From: Clitoria ternatea
Lineage: Eukaryota > Streptophyta > Magnoliopsida > Fabales > Fabaceae
Direction of reading: 5' to 3'
DNA length: 64,000 bases
Assembly (NCBI GenBank): GCA_037962975.1
Contig: CM075669.1
Location: forward strand, 89,572,001-89,636,000
Shown: positions 46,801-58,866 of the stretch, one piece after another
Numbering within the stretch: the stretch's first letter is position 1
Layout of the letters: every line of letters begins with the position of its first letter
Translations under genes and position numbers: made by a program
The notes under the pieces: model-generated
What the model saw: only the letters and a program-made list of their open reading frames with translations
What the model was told of the DNA's origin: nothing
Database searches by the model: none

Positions 46801-49070
46801 GTTCCTTTCTAAATTTGTCGAGAAATCGACGCCCTTTCACCAGGTGTTGAAGAAGACTGATGCATTTGCATGGACCAAAGAGTGTGAGAAGGCATTTAAA
46901 GATTTAAAGACATACTTCGCTTCCCCATCTATATTGACCAAGCCAAGTCTAGGGGCGAAACTGATAGTATATCTCACTGCGGAAGAACATGTTGTTAACA
47001 CGGCTTTGGTTCAGGAAGACAGTCCTATCCAACGCCCTGTGTATTTCATAAATAAAATTCTACAGGGCATGGAAACACGATACCAATGGGATGGAAAAAT
47101 TTGCATATAGCCTGGTAATGGTTGCTCAAAAGTTACAACCTTACTTCCACAACCACCGAATCGTGGTCAGAACCGATCAACAAAATACTCCAAAAACCAG
47201 AATTTACAGGGCGGATGATGGCATGAGCAATAGAGCTGTCAGAATATGGAATTCACTATGAACCCCGAGGACCTATCAAGGCACAAGTTTTAGTAGATTT
47301 CCTAGTCAAGTTAGGAGATGATTAAGAAGAGTATGATGCTGAGAACGCTTTATGGACCCTATCGGTGGATGGGTTGTCAAACAAAAAAGGGAGTGGGACA
47401 GGGATTATACTTGAATCCCTCAATAGACTAGTGATTGAAGAATCATTGAGGTTCCTGTTTAAGACAAGCAACAACCAGGCGGAGTATGAGGCATTGATCG
47501 TAGGCTTGCAAACAACACTGGATTTGGGAGCTAGGTGCATACAAGTAAAAATCGACTCATAACTGGTAGCAAGACAGGTAGAAGGGGCATACCAAGCTAA
47601 GTATCCCACTCTGGCTAGTTACCTCGGCCAAGTAAAATAGGTGATAGATGAATTCAAACTTTGTAAAATTGTGCATGTTCCCTGAGTAGAAAATGAAAGG
47701 GCAGATTTACTTTTGAAGTTGGCTAGTACAATAAAAACAAGTAACCTAAAGATGATTATACAAGTCACCCTAAAAAAGCCTATCTTTAGGGAAGAAAAAT
47801 GGATGAATGAAGTCACCCTCACCCCGAGGGAAGCTTCATGGATGACTCTAATCATAGATTTCCCAACTAGGGGGATCTCCTCTTAGAGCCCTCAAAATCA
47901 AAAAAGGTACAAGCATACGTGGCATATTACACTCTTATAGAGGGACAACTTTACAAGCAGAGGTTTACGTTACCCCTACTTAAATGCCTTGGTCTGGAGC
48001 AAGAAGATTACGTACTATGAGAGCTTCATTTGGGAATTTACGGACACCATGGAGGAGTCTACCCTTTGGTGGCTTGGGTCGTCAAAGCGGGAAATTTTTG
48101 GCCAACGTTAAGGACGGATTGCTCTGAATTTATTAAGAATTACGAATCATGTCAAAAGAATGCCAACTGGATGTACATCCACCTGAAACCATTACATGGG
48201 ATCCTTTCCCCATATGGCCGTTCAATACTTGGGGCATGGATATCCTTGGACCTTTTCCTCCAGGTAAAGGGCAAGTAAAATTCCTCATGGTGGCAATTGA
48301 TATTTTTATGAAGTGGATTGAAGCGAAGCCCTTCGCCACTATTACTGCAGCCAAGATAAAGAATTTCACCTGGAGAAACATAATATGTAGACTTGGACTC
48401 CCCCATACCATCATCTCCGACAACGAGCAATAGTTTGTAGATAAAGACTTTGTTAAGTTTTGCAATAATCTGGGCATAAAAAAGAAGTTTTCTACGATGG
48501 AACACCCACCGATCAACAACTAGGCTGAGGCAGCAAATAAGGTAATACTACAAGAACTGAAGTGCAGGCTGGGGCAGGCAAAAGGAAGGTGGGAAAAGAA
48601 GTTACCCGAGGTACTATAGGCTTATCACACGAATCCCTATTTGGCTACCCACGAGACACCATTCTGACTTACTTATAGAGAAAACATCATGATCCTAGTA
48701 GAGTTGGGGGAACCTTCTCTCTATGGATTGACTTATGATGAAGACGACATTGACAAAGGGAGAAAAGAAGATCTTGACCTCAGCTTGGGGGAACGAGATG
48801 TATCTTTTATAAGAATCTAAGCCTCTTAGCAAATGTCTGCTCAAAGATGGAACATTATGCTTAAACCATAACCCCTTCAGAATAGGGACTTAGTCTTACG
48901 GGTAGCCACCAACAACTGTAGACCGAGAGAAGAAGGAAAGTTTGTAGCAAACTGGGAAGGCTTGTACCGAGTAAAGAAGGTAATGGGAAAATATGCATAC
49001 CGATTAGAAGAACCAGGGGTAGATATATCCCTCAAACATGGAATGCCACGCACTTGAAAATGTACTATAG
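43850..49070 (+). pseudogene. Tat-type gag-pol polyprotein, broken, with two RNase H domains
   Basis: Domains in order: gag N-terminal leader from 43850; gag core 44260-44720 (EKYDGRGDPEEHL); a Cys/His segment near 44960-45060 (EFHYVFGHKTDDCWSLKNQI); protease around 45414 with DWGS where DQGS or DSGS is usual. Reverse transcriptase spans 46190-46600 with VYVDDMV at 46527-46547. The first RNase H is 46850-47200 (FAWTKECEKAF). A second, archaeal-type RNase H lies at 47340-47720 (SVDGLSNKKGSGTGII, NNQAEYEALIVGL). The integrase zinc finger is near 48020-48170, and the core is 48210-48670 (WGMDILGPFPPGKG, ISDN). Many stops and frame changes prevent expression. Domain order supports the Tat assignment. 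Confidence 0.85.
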
Positions 49071-49189
49071 TTGATAAAAGTCAAGGGCACTTTTTTTCTA
49101 CTCGGGAGGTTTTTCCTATAGGGTTTTTCTATTGGGAGGTTTTAATAAGGCCTGCGCACAATATTCAATAGAGTGAAACATTCAGTTCT

Positions 49190-49920
49190 AAGTCTTGTTC
49201 ATCAATTTACGTTAAGTCCTAAAAACTTGGGTGAGAGATGCTCACTCGGGGGTAATGATACTCTTGTTCATCAATTTACGTTAAGTCCTAAAAACCCGAG
49301 TGAGAGACACTCACTCAGGGATAACAACGCTCTTGTTCATCAATTTACATTAAGTCCTAAAAACCTGAGTGAGAGATGCTCACTCAGGGGTAATGACACT
49401 CTTGTTCATCAATTTACATTAAATCCTAAAATCCCGAGTGAGAAATGCTAACTCAGGGGTAACAACACTCTTGTTTATCAATTTACATTAAGTCCTAAAA
49501 ACCTGAGTGAGAGACGCTCACTTGGGGGTAGCGACGCTCTTTTTCATCAATTTACATTAAGTCTTAAAAACAATGAGTGAGAGACGCTCACTCAGGGGTA
49601 ACGACATTCTTGTTCATCAATCTACATTAAGTCCTAAAAACCCGATTGAGAAACACTCACTCGGGGGTAACAACACTCTTGTTCATCAATTTATGTTAAC
49701 TCCTAAAAACCTGAGTAAGAGACGGTCACTCGGGCTTAATGACATTCTTATTCAAGTTTACGTTAAATCTTAAAAACCTGAGTAAGAAATGCTCACTCGA
49801 GGGTAATGACGCTTATCTTCTTCATATTACGGTTAGAATACAAAACCCCGAGCATGAGAAGTTCACTAGGGAGCGTTAATAATCTTATCTTCAACTTTAT
49901 GTTAACTCCTGAAGACCTGA
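49190..49920 (+). repeat. ~69-bp tandem array with hairpin core, about 10 units
   Basis: GTTCATCAATTTACGTTAAG recurs at 49197, 49266, 49335, 49404, 49473 and on to ~49816, with offsets of 69 bases (once 70). Each unit holds GAGTGAG-AGACG-CTCACTC, a perfect 7-bp stem with a 5-base loop. In the best units the arms extend to near CCCGAGTGAG/CTCACTCGGG. Because 69 is a multiple of three, the array reads as a repetitive ORF, but this is a by-product. Similar arrays downstream of pol are known in Tat elements and can seed satellites. Confidence 0.88.
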
Positions 49921-50099
49921 GTAAAGGTACGCAACAAAATTAATCGAATTCGCATAGCGACAAAAGCAACAGGGCAAAGCCTAAAAACACTAAGTAGTAA
50001 AAGAGGGAGCAACACATATACAAGATGTTCAAAAGGTAAAATATTTCATTGTCCATTTAACTTAACTACAAGAAAAAAAAAAGCAAAAATTACAACAAA

Positions 50100-52235
50100 A
50101 AGACTAAGGATGAGGGGCAACAATGATGGCCTTAGAGGAAACCCTTTCAGCATCAGGTACAGGAGTCATTTCGGCCTCCTCATTGGGCGGAAGAAGAGAA
50201 AAAAGGGCAATAGCAAGCTCATCATCATCTGAATAGGGGGATCAACTACCTTTCCATCCATCACAACTTTGTATGGGTCAACCCTCTCTTAGGAAATTTC
50301 GAAAGCAGGGTTCAGAATGGTAACTTGCTCCCAACAAGCTTCAAATCTCAGCACAAATTTTTTTGCAAACTCATCCCTATTTGGGCCTCCATCTCCGCCC
50401 GCTCCCCCTGCCCTCGGGACTCTACCTCCCTGAAGTTCTCACGTGCAGAATCCAATATCTGTTGAACCTCTTTGAGAGAGTTCCCCATCTCCATATTCTT
50501 CACGGAGAACGCTTGACACATATCCTCAGAAACTGCCAAATTTTTCTTGTAAAGGGACAACTCCTCCTTAGCAACTTTAAGTTTTGCCTTGAAGGACACT
50601 TAGCCAGCCTCCAAGTCCTTTAAAGATTTCTCGGCTTCCCCCAGCTTCCTCGATAAGCTTCAGCTTTCTTTCTAGTTTGGCCATTTTCTTTGCTGATCCA
50701 ACAATCTCTAGAATTTTGGTCTCTGTTGTCTTCTTCTTGATAGTTAGTCAGTTTAGAATCTTTTCTTGGGCCTCAAAATACTCATCTAAGTATCTTCTTA
50801 TAGAAGAGACTTAGAGGACGAACATCTCCATAGAGTGTAAGATGGCCATAAGATTAGGGTCTAAATACTTCTTATCCTTCTCAAACAAAATTGCCCTATC
50901 CACAAACTGGGGAATAGGGAAGTGAGCGTCCTACAAGGATCGTGTGGGATTTTTATTGAAAACCAGGCTTTGGTTCATAAACTTCTCCCAATGTTGAGAG
51001 GATCTTTCATACTCATAATTAAAAGAAGCCGCGATCCGCTCAATTGTAATGACACCCCAAGGAATCAAAGAGCCGTCGAGAGACCCTATTCCTTCCTTCC
51101 TTGTAATAACCAAGGGTACGAGGGGAGCGAAAGGCATGGGCTGAATAGGTTTCTCCTGGGGGATCTCTGATTGACTAACCCCGGAGGAAGAAGAGTCATA
51201 GTGTTGTCTCTTTTTTTGGAAGGGAGTCCACCTCAATGACTAGTTGAGAGTTAGGGATACCTTTAGGAGGGATAATTATAAAAGGGTTGGCAACAGTCAC
51301 CGTGGGGGAAGGATCAATTTTTTACGATCCACCTTGCACCCCTTTTATCCGATAAAACTTCTTCAGATCTTTCTCCGATATCTTACTCGACGCCATGTCA
51401 CCTAAAATTGAAAGCAACAAAGGTAGGTATAATAGTTCAAGAAGAAAATTCAAAACCTAGACAAAGCTACTTAGGTATCCAAGAGTCCAGAGCGGCAGGG
51501 TCGGTTGATAGCATAATCAACGCTTGGGAACTAAAGCATAGCCCTACATCCTTGGTCAAAAATTTGATATCACCCCGCTCAACGAGAGTGAGGTCCTCCT
51601 AATTTATCCGATATTGCACTGATAGACGAGTCCAATATAGTGGAAATAGGGGGTGACAATTCGAATGATGCAAAAAATTCACCCTAGGTGCGTCTCGACT
51701 CAACCGGACTTTAAAGTAAAGAGTCTTGAAATTCTTATAAGACTGATTAAATGCCTCTATTAGGCAACGATTCGGTACTCCACTCAAGGATACCCATTCT
51801 ATGGGATCCCCAACGTGGGCGACCTTTGCTTGAAAAAAATAAAAGAAGATAGAAACAGAAGGGGCCCTCCCAAAATAATGACATAAAACCTCAAAAGCCT
51901 TTATAAAGGCCCACCCATTTGGGTGCAACTAGGTTGGGTGAGATTGAGGGAATTGAGAATCTTTCTCTCAAACTCAGAAAAAGGAAGACAGAGGTGAAGG
52001 CGAGAAAAGAATGTTTCATACAGATACTTATAATCTAGTTCTCATAGGTCAGTTTGAGCAGAAACAACCCTCTCATCCTCAAAACAGCTAATACACTCCA
52101 CATTGAGGGCCAGGGTTGAATTATCTAAGGACCCATTTTGCCACAATTTAGCAATGTCCTCAAGGCTGTAGAGAGAAGAAGGAAGAGAATGAACTTCCCC
52201 CTTTACATAAGAAAAAAATATTTTCAAGAGAAGTC
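50100..52235 (-). pseudogene. Antisense ORF of the Tat-type element (Transposase_28-like), broken
   Basis: Opposite to gag-pol, minus-strand pieces read in order: 52227-52042 (KLWQNGSLDNSTLALN); 51928-51599 (HPNGWAFIKAFEVLCHYF, FFYFFQAK, VSLSGVPNR); 51236-50931 (Ser- and basic-rich); and 50599-50348 (Glu/Lys-rich, probably coiled coil). The second piece resembles the plant family catalogued as a putative gypsy-type transposon protein (PF04195), often found as an antisense gene in Tat elements. This is from memory of the family's style, not a search. Function is unknown. Stops separate the pieces, so no product is expected. Confidence 0.65.
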
Positions 52236-52848
52236 ATCGACAATATAGAGACAAAGACGACGAAGAGCTAAGCACCAATGAAACCCACACAAGCAAAAGG
52301 AGATGGGGAAATGAAGAAACTAACCTCTAAGAGAAGGAGGCAAGGAAGACTTTTAATTGTAGGAACTTGAAGAGAAAATTAAGAATAAGAGAGTAGAAAG
52401 CAAAAAGTGAATAAGGAGGTACGGGGGGTTATATATAGAAGAGAAGAATAAGCCTCAAGCGACAAATCCAATGGCAGGAGGAAACATGGATCACATCAAT
52501 GATCACGATAGCTCAACGACCCCTTATGTAACAGTCATATTGGACATGTTTCATCGATGTTTGTCATTTTCGAGAAAGTACGCCTAAAACCAAGAGACGC
52601 ATTTAAGAGTCTTGGGATACAGAAACATTTCATCATTATTAAAATTGGCGGGTTCAAAGAACACATAGGGAAAAGAAATGACGGTTAACTAACAAATGAC
52701 ACGTGTCACTCGGATGAGGCTCTAGGTAGAGGAATACCCTCGCTTGGAAGGAGTGTCGCTCAAAATTGCTCTCCCTTAGCTAAAGGTCCACTTAGAATTT
52801 AGTCACTCAGCTTGGCTCTACTCCTAGAGCTCATGACTGAGAGGCTCC

Positions 52849-53133
52849 TATTCCCCCCAGGTAAAGGAGAGGTCCCATGACACCCCCTCTCACCCTCATT
52901 TAAGGTGAGAATCTGGGAAGTACTGATATCCTTACCAGAGACTAGTATCGTAAAGATGTACCACGTCATCATGGGCCTAGACCCGAGACCTCAAGGTCCT
53001 GTTTCCCCTCTATCTTACCAGTTGTATAAATGGCCTTGAAGCTCCCTGATTGTAATTAAGTGACATTCTGAGTAATTTAGCCTTAATTCTTTTAGAATAA
53101 TTTTTTTAAGGTTTTAGTTTCTTAACTCATAAG
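52849..53133 (+). repeat. 3' LTR of the Tat-type element
   Basis: Aligns with the 5' LTR from TATTCCCCCC (G to A in the second base of the TG end) through TTGTATAAATGGCC and TTAGTTTCTTAACTCAT. The last few bases diverge (AAGAT instead of TGTGAACA), so the exact end is uncertain by about 10 bases. Confidence 0.68.
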
Positions 53134-54748
53134 ATTTGTATTTTTTTGTGCCAGATCTAACATAATGGTCAATCCCCAGCTCTTACATATCATCATTGTT
53201 GATTTCAATACGGTGCAAATTGTGATTTTTTGGAATGGTGTGTTGAAGATAAAGCTTACGAAAAAGATTTGTTGTTGCTTAGACAGATAAGAATAGTAGG
53301 CTTCATATAACAATTAGTCAAAATGGAAACAAAATTACCCATTAATTCAAATTGACCCCATGATGCACCTCAATCTTTAACTTATACATTTCCCCTTAAA
53401 TAAATATGTAAAACAAATAAAACAACACTCAAAGCCTATAAAATATGAATGATACACTTAATGGTAGAAATTTAGGACCTAAAACACAACCCTATTAGAA
53501 ATAAGGAACAATAACCATTAAATCTCATACCATTCTTCCTTCATGCATGAACATCAATGAGAAGTATATGATCACCTTTTGCTAGTAGTAACCTCCATAT
53601 CCTATAACGATTTCTTTGTACACCTTCTATTTGCTTGCAAAGTCCTTTTAAACTTTCAACTTCCTAACAACTTCAAACCTAAGAAAGAAGAATGAAGATT
53701 ATGTTTATCCTCTTCCAAATAATAAAATGACATAATTTAAGGAAACGTATTCCATATCAACTTCATCTAAACACTATTTGTGTCATGTCTGTAAATTTTG
53801 TTAATCAAACTTAGTTATGTCCAAAAGGGACTAACCTAAAACCTTTTTCCAATGTATACGACCAATATGGAACTTGTTAAGCATACAAAACTAAAGAAAA
53901 GCCTACCTTAAACGTTCATGATCAAAATGGTAATTTAACTTAATTTTTAAATCTAAAATTAACATGTTTTTGAAGTCCACATTGAATCTAGTTTTTTTAC
54001 TCTATTTATCATAGCCTACTACATACATCGAATGATTAATGGTCTAGACAAGAAAGCTCATTAAAATTGGGCTTAAAAATGCTTAAGCATGGCAAAACTG
54101 GTTTGCTTATTTTGTGGGCTTTACTTGTTTTAGCCTTTACTAGACTGAATTAAAAATATTATGATCTAATACATACTCAATATTTAAAAGTCCAATCCCA
54201 ATATTTTATGAAGCAAGCTCATGACAGTTCATTTTGCTAATTTTATATGATAGGTCAAGTGAAATGTTAGGACTAAAATGGGATTCAAAATAGAGTTCAA
54301 GCATGACAAAACCTTACTTTTCTTAGATTTTATTGGGCTTCATGGAGTTATGCTAAAAAATCGGGATTCAACTCATACTCAAAATTTAAAGATTAAGCTC
54401 TACATTTCATTGGGCATGCTCGGGCTAGTTCATTTTAGTGACTTTATATTATGATCTAGACCGGAAAGCCCATATTAAATTTAAGTTTCAAAACAGATGT
54501 TTCTTCTTGACAAGGCCCACATTTTTTAAAAATCTTAGTGCCTATTAGGCTTAATGATGTATGTGAGATTGAAATGATGAGAAATCTTCCCTTGAGTGAA
54601 ATGTTGTGTTGATATTGAGAAAAGTTTCTTTCTTGTCATGGTGATGTACTAACAAGTTGATTTTTGGACTCATAATGCTATACCCTACAAAGGGAAAACT
54701 TAAATGCCTATGAAAGTAAAATAAATAGGGGGAATATGATAATGTGTG
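53134..54748. other. AT-rich intergenic region with degenerate hAT-like phrases
   Basis: No gene seen. Between 54040 and 54530, phrases built on GGGCTT, CATGGCAAAAC/CATGACAAAAC and TCAATATTTAAAAGTCCAAT recur in two imperfect copies about 200-240 bp apart. This resembles worn non-autonomous DNA transposon sequence. Nothing else is recognised. Confidence 0.4.
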
Positions 54749-56930
54749 TGTTACAACCAAAAGGGTGGGAAAAGGAGAAAATTTGGTGATTTTATCCTTA
54801 GTTGCAAATTTTGAGAGTTTAATGACTCAAGTATAATTTTTACAAATGTAAAAGAGGGACTCAACTACAAGTTAGTAAAATATTTTGTGAAGTATCTTGG
54901 TACTATCCAATACCTAGGAAAAAGATTAGATGACCCTTAGAAATAATTTGAGAACAAATAGGAGGACTAAAACATGCCAAAGATGCAATTTGCTAAAATT
55001 AAAGCTTGGGGATCAAGTTGCAAATAAATAAGTATATGGGACAAAATAATAACATATTGTCTAGGACTTAATTAATGTCTTAATAGTCTTAGAATTAATT
55101 TAAGATAGTTAAAAGAAAGGAGAATGTACTAAGGAAGGCAATAAAATATTAACTAAAGAATAATGGCAAAATAGTAATTTCACTAAATTAGACTTGATAA
55201 TTAAATAAAGTCCAACGTGACATAAGAGACTTAAGTATAGGACCAAAATAAGTTTTAAAATAATGAAGAAAGGTAGTTTTGTATTAAGGTGTATAATAAT
55301 GATAATATAAGAAATAACCTTGTAAGATAAGAGAGAAACTTTAGTTTAAAGTGTCCAAATAACAGTAATAATAACAACAATTATAATAATACTACTATTG
55401 TAGTAGTAATGATGATGATGATAACATGGAAATAGACACAGAGGTCAACATATTAATAATCAATTAATTAGGAATATGGACTTAATTAAGAAAGCCACTT
55501 AAAAAGTCTAAAGTAAGGACTTAGTAAAGAATCCATAACCCACGAAATTAGCCTAAGTCGTACACAACATAATGGGATTTGCAAACATATAAGAGTGCGA
55601 AGAGATATGAACTTGCGCACTAAGGATAAAGGAATCAAGAGTATGCTAATATTTAAAAGACTCAAATGGGAATTGCATACTACACATTCAACATTTGGCC
55701 TTAAGAATTGTTGTGAAGGAATTCACGGTGGGGGTACACTGACCTCTTGGTTAGGTCTTGGGAGCACAACCAGGTGTGGGAGCCTTAATGATAATGAGTC
55801 TCACTCGATGCCGAGCCAATTATGGCGAACCTAGTGTGTTTCGACTCAAGTAATTGTTACTAGGACTTTAGAGAACCGATCTCAAACATTTTTTTTAAAA
55901 GGATCCAAATTTGGTGAGGACTATGAGTCCATGGTTACCCTAGTATGAATCGATGATCTTTGGCCGCTTCTAGTTTTAAAGATGTGTTATTGGCCTTCAT
56001 GCATCAAGCATCGTTCCACGTTATTAAAGATTGTTCATAAATTGACTAACTCATGCATTTATCCTTGAAACCCATGAATATACTACTGTGGTTATATCAT
56101 TCGTAATTATGTTATGATAGTGATTGTATATGATATGGGTTAATGATTGAATACCTTTGACTATGCTATGTCTCACAAGATAAGAGTGATGAACTCACCC
56201 TACTTGTTGTGTTTTCAATGTTTGTGGTTTATGTTTAAATGTTGAGCCCTCATGCGAACATGGGGCAAAAGCCTGGTCCTCTCTAAGGAGGGGCCATCTT
56301 GTGGAACCTTCACTGCAACAAAGTCGTTGAGTTGGCTACCATTGAGGAGCAAAGCCCTACCCATGGGATGCCACAAGATCATCACCCTTTCACCATAGAA
56401 TGTTATTACTACCTTGCCCAATGAGGTCGAGCCGTCATCGCCAGAGTGGATAGACGACTTGGACGACTATGATTAGAGATGTATCTATGCCACATAAGTG
56501 GGATGGACTACCAAGGGACTATGATACCATGAGTTCTGACCTTCGAGATCTATAATAGGCGTTAGATTGATCTTATCAAGGTGAGTTTGTCTTTAGAGGT
56601 CAAAGAGGAAGAAGGTAGCGATGTTGATGAGAAAGAAAAGTAGTGATAATGCGCTTAGGAGATTATGGGTCTAGTGGGTGTAATATGTTGTTCTCTTTAT
56701 TCCCCTTTTATGTATTTCCGTTTTATGTATTTTGAGAAGGAGGTCGAATAGGCTCTAACTGATGTAATTAGAGAACATGATGTATGGTACTTTATTGTAT
56801 CACACCTCTCTTTATTACCATTTATTGTGTAACAATTTACTAGACTAATTGTTTCAAAAAATTTCATTTTTATGATATGTGATGTTGCTAAATTAATTAA
56901 GGTAACGTTGTGTTGCATATTATAAGGCTT
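54749..56930 (+). repeat. LTR-like remnant, boundaries uncertain
   Basis: Starts near TGTTACAACCAAAAGGG, a Tekay-style LTR opening, and shows layout typical of plant Ty3/gypsy LTRs. A phrase GATGAACTCACCCTACTTG lies near 56188 and a short broken coding-like stretch lies between 56420 and 56640. No pol sequence adjoins it. No target duplication could be matched at 56920, so the right end is a guess. A TAA/TAG/GAT trinucleotide stretch lies at 55365-55430. Confidence 0.35.
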
Positions 56931-57264
56931 ATCTTAACTACCTCAGAATTCATACTGGAAGGTGTACTTCAAATCGAATCCACTAGAGCTTGAATGGACT
57001 TGCTTAAACACAAATTAAACTTTAAAAGGAAATCACTTACAACTAGATGTGGTGGAGTATTATGTGATCAAAAGGGAGTTTAGGTTTTTGGTTTTACCAA
57101 AAAAAAAGTCTTTTCCCTCAACTTATTTGGCAGAAATCTAGGGAGTTTGGAAAGGTCTCAAGTTAGACAACAACCTTAATATAAAAAAATATTATGATTA
57201 TGGTTGATTTCTAAGTTGCGATTCACAAAATCAATAACAATTTAAAGGGTTCTAGAGTTGGCCA

Positions 57265-57850
57265 GTAGAGATGAGAATATGTTAGACCGCTTATCAGGGA
57301 CCTATGACCCAACTTATTTAAGGCTTAGTTTGACTCAACCTATTTAATAAAAGGATCGGGCTAAGACTTTTTAAAAAGCCTATTACCAAGTTTAGACTTT
57401 TGAAAATAACTTTTTAACTTATCAAATCAACCTTTTTAAGATCTTATGTATACTTTTATAAATAAATTATAATTTGTAAATACACATAATATTTTCTATA
57501 AATCATAGTTTACAAAATTAAAATTTATTAAAATTCCTTTTATTACATAAAATTGATAATTAAATATATATTTTATGTAGATTGCTAAATTTTTAAAAGT
57601 CTATTAATTTGTTTAAGATAAACTTATAAATTTATTTAATATATATTTGTTAATATTTTCATCAGCTATAATATAAACTAAATATTTATATAGACTATTA
57701 AGGTAAAGCAAACTTCTAAGTAGATAAAGCTAGATATTAAAATATAACCTATGTCAGGTCACATGCTAGGTTTGAGTCTTATAACTAATTATTAAGTCAA
57801 ATTCAAATCCTATAAAACTTAACTCAATTCAATCTATTATCCGATTCCTT
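57265..57850 (+). repeat. Dispersed decayed repeat, copy 2 (relative at 36150-36730)
   Basis: Begins around GTAGAGATGAGAATATG, a hAT-like start, and ends near CAATCTATTATCC. Colinear with the copy at 36150-36730 but with many substitutions. Terminal repeats and a target duplication are not clear. Confidence 0.5.
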
Positions 57851-58866
57851 CTTTGTCAAAATATTAGAATTTGATGTTTCTAATAAACTGTATATTCCCA
57901 AAAATATGATTTTTTATATTTAAAAGCCTAACATTAAGTGTGTTTTATTGAAGGTTATAATATCGAGAACTATTTTGATGTCTTATTGGTTTACTTTTGG
58001 TTGGTTATATCATGATCATGTCATTAGTATTTGCAAATGCAATAGGGTGAAACAAAACAAACAAGGAAGACGCACATTCATTGATTCCAGTGGCAAATGT
58101 TTCCTTGCTCTGATCCCACAACACAGAGACCCAAGATATCTTCATTTGTGATTGTGGCGCTTCTTTTCCCTTCCCTTTCTTTCAGGTCACTATGCAATTT
58201 CCTTTATGTCCTTCGATCCCTTTGTTTTCATTTGGATTTAGATTTAAAAGCCATAACACTCTTCATCATCGTTGTGCTTTCCCTCTTTCCATTAGGACCC
58301 ACTTCCAAAATTTCATGCAATTCACTTCACTTTGCTTTCCATTCATTAATATCATGCTTTTGCCTGTGAATCCAGAAAATAATTAACATATTAAAAAAAT
58401 AGATTTTTTTTATCGCAAATTGTGTCATTGAAAATCATAAAAGATTAAATTGATGTTAATTTTAAATAACTATTTTTTTTTGGGGTAAAGCCTTTTTTTC
58501 AATTAATGGTAAAGCCATTTTTTGATTTCTAATATGTGCAATCGGATAGAAATTCCTTAAATAAATTCACTTTTTCATTTATTATATTATTTTCCAAAAT
58601 ATTGGGAGAATTGGTTAAAGGGAAATAAATGGTTAAAGAATAAAAAACAAAAGAATTTTGTTCAAAATTATCACAAATGTATTATTCCCAGTGATTTTTA
58701 ATTTATTCTAACTTAATTTTCGAAGTATCCTTTGGGTTTGAATCAAAAAGTGTCCTTTGGGAAAACCATTCATTGAACTTATGATATAAGAGAGATTTTG
58801 AGACACCCTGTAAGATTTTTTTTTTCTTTCTTGCACTAATTTGTTCAGGGTTCTTAAAGAGTAAAG
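57851..58866 (+). promoter_or_regulatory. Upstream region and probable 5' leader of the HIR gene
   Basis: About 1 kb between the repeat copy and the HIR start codon. A CT-rich stretch (58150-58330) could belong to a leader exon, and poly-T/poly-A tracts follow. Short ORFs here have no family resemblance and overlap low-complexity sequence. TTCAGGGTTCTTAAAGAGTAAAG immediately precedes the ATG. The transcription start is not determined. Confidence 0.35.

Larger units (their letters stand above)
43541..53133 (+). mobile_element. Tat-lineage Ty3/gypsy retrotransposon, decayed, ~9.6 kb
   Basis: Related ~290-bp LTRs at 43541-43832 and about 52849-53133 enclose gag-pol on the plus strand, a ~69-bp tandem array, and a broken antisense ORF. 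Two RNase H domains between RT and integrase, tandem repeats after pol and an antisense ORF before the 3' LTR are characters known from the Tat branch. Target duplications are not recognisable. Stops and indels are scattered through all domains, so it is an old insertion. It separates the kinase gene from the HIR gene. Confidence 0.82.

Noticed and set aside
49173..49451. Repetitive ORF with LVHQFTLSPKN repeats
   Set aside because: It is produced by the 69-bp tandem array, whose period is a multiple of three. There is no start context or domain, and it is inside the non-coding part of the Tat element.
57948..58386. Three overlapping 64-90 codon ORFs before HIR
   Set aside because: CT-rich leader-like sequence, frames overlap, and there is no family resemblance.
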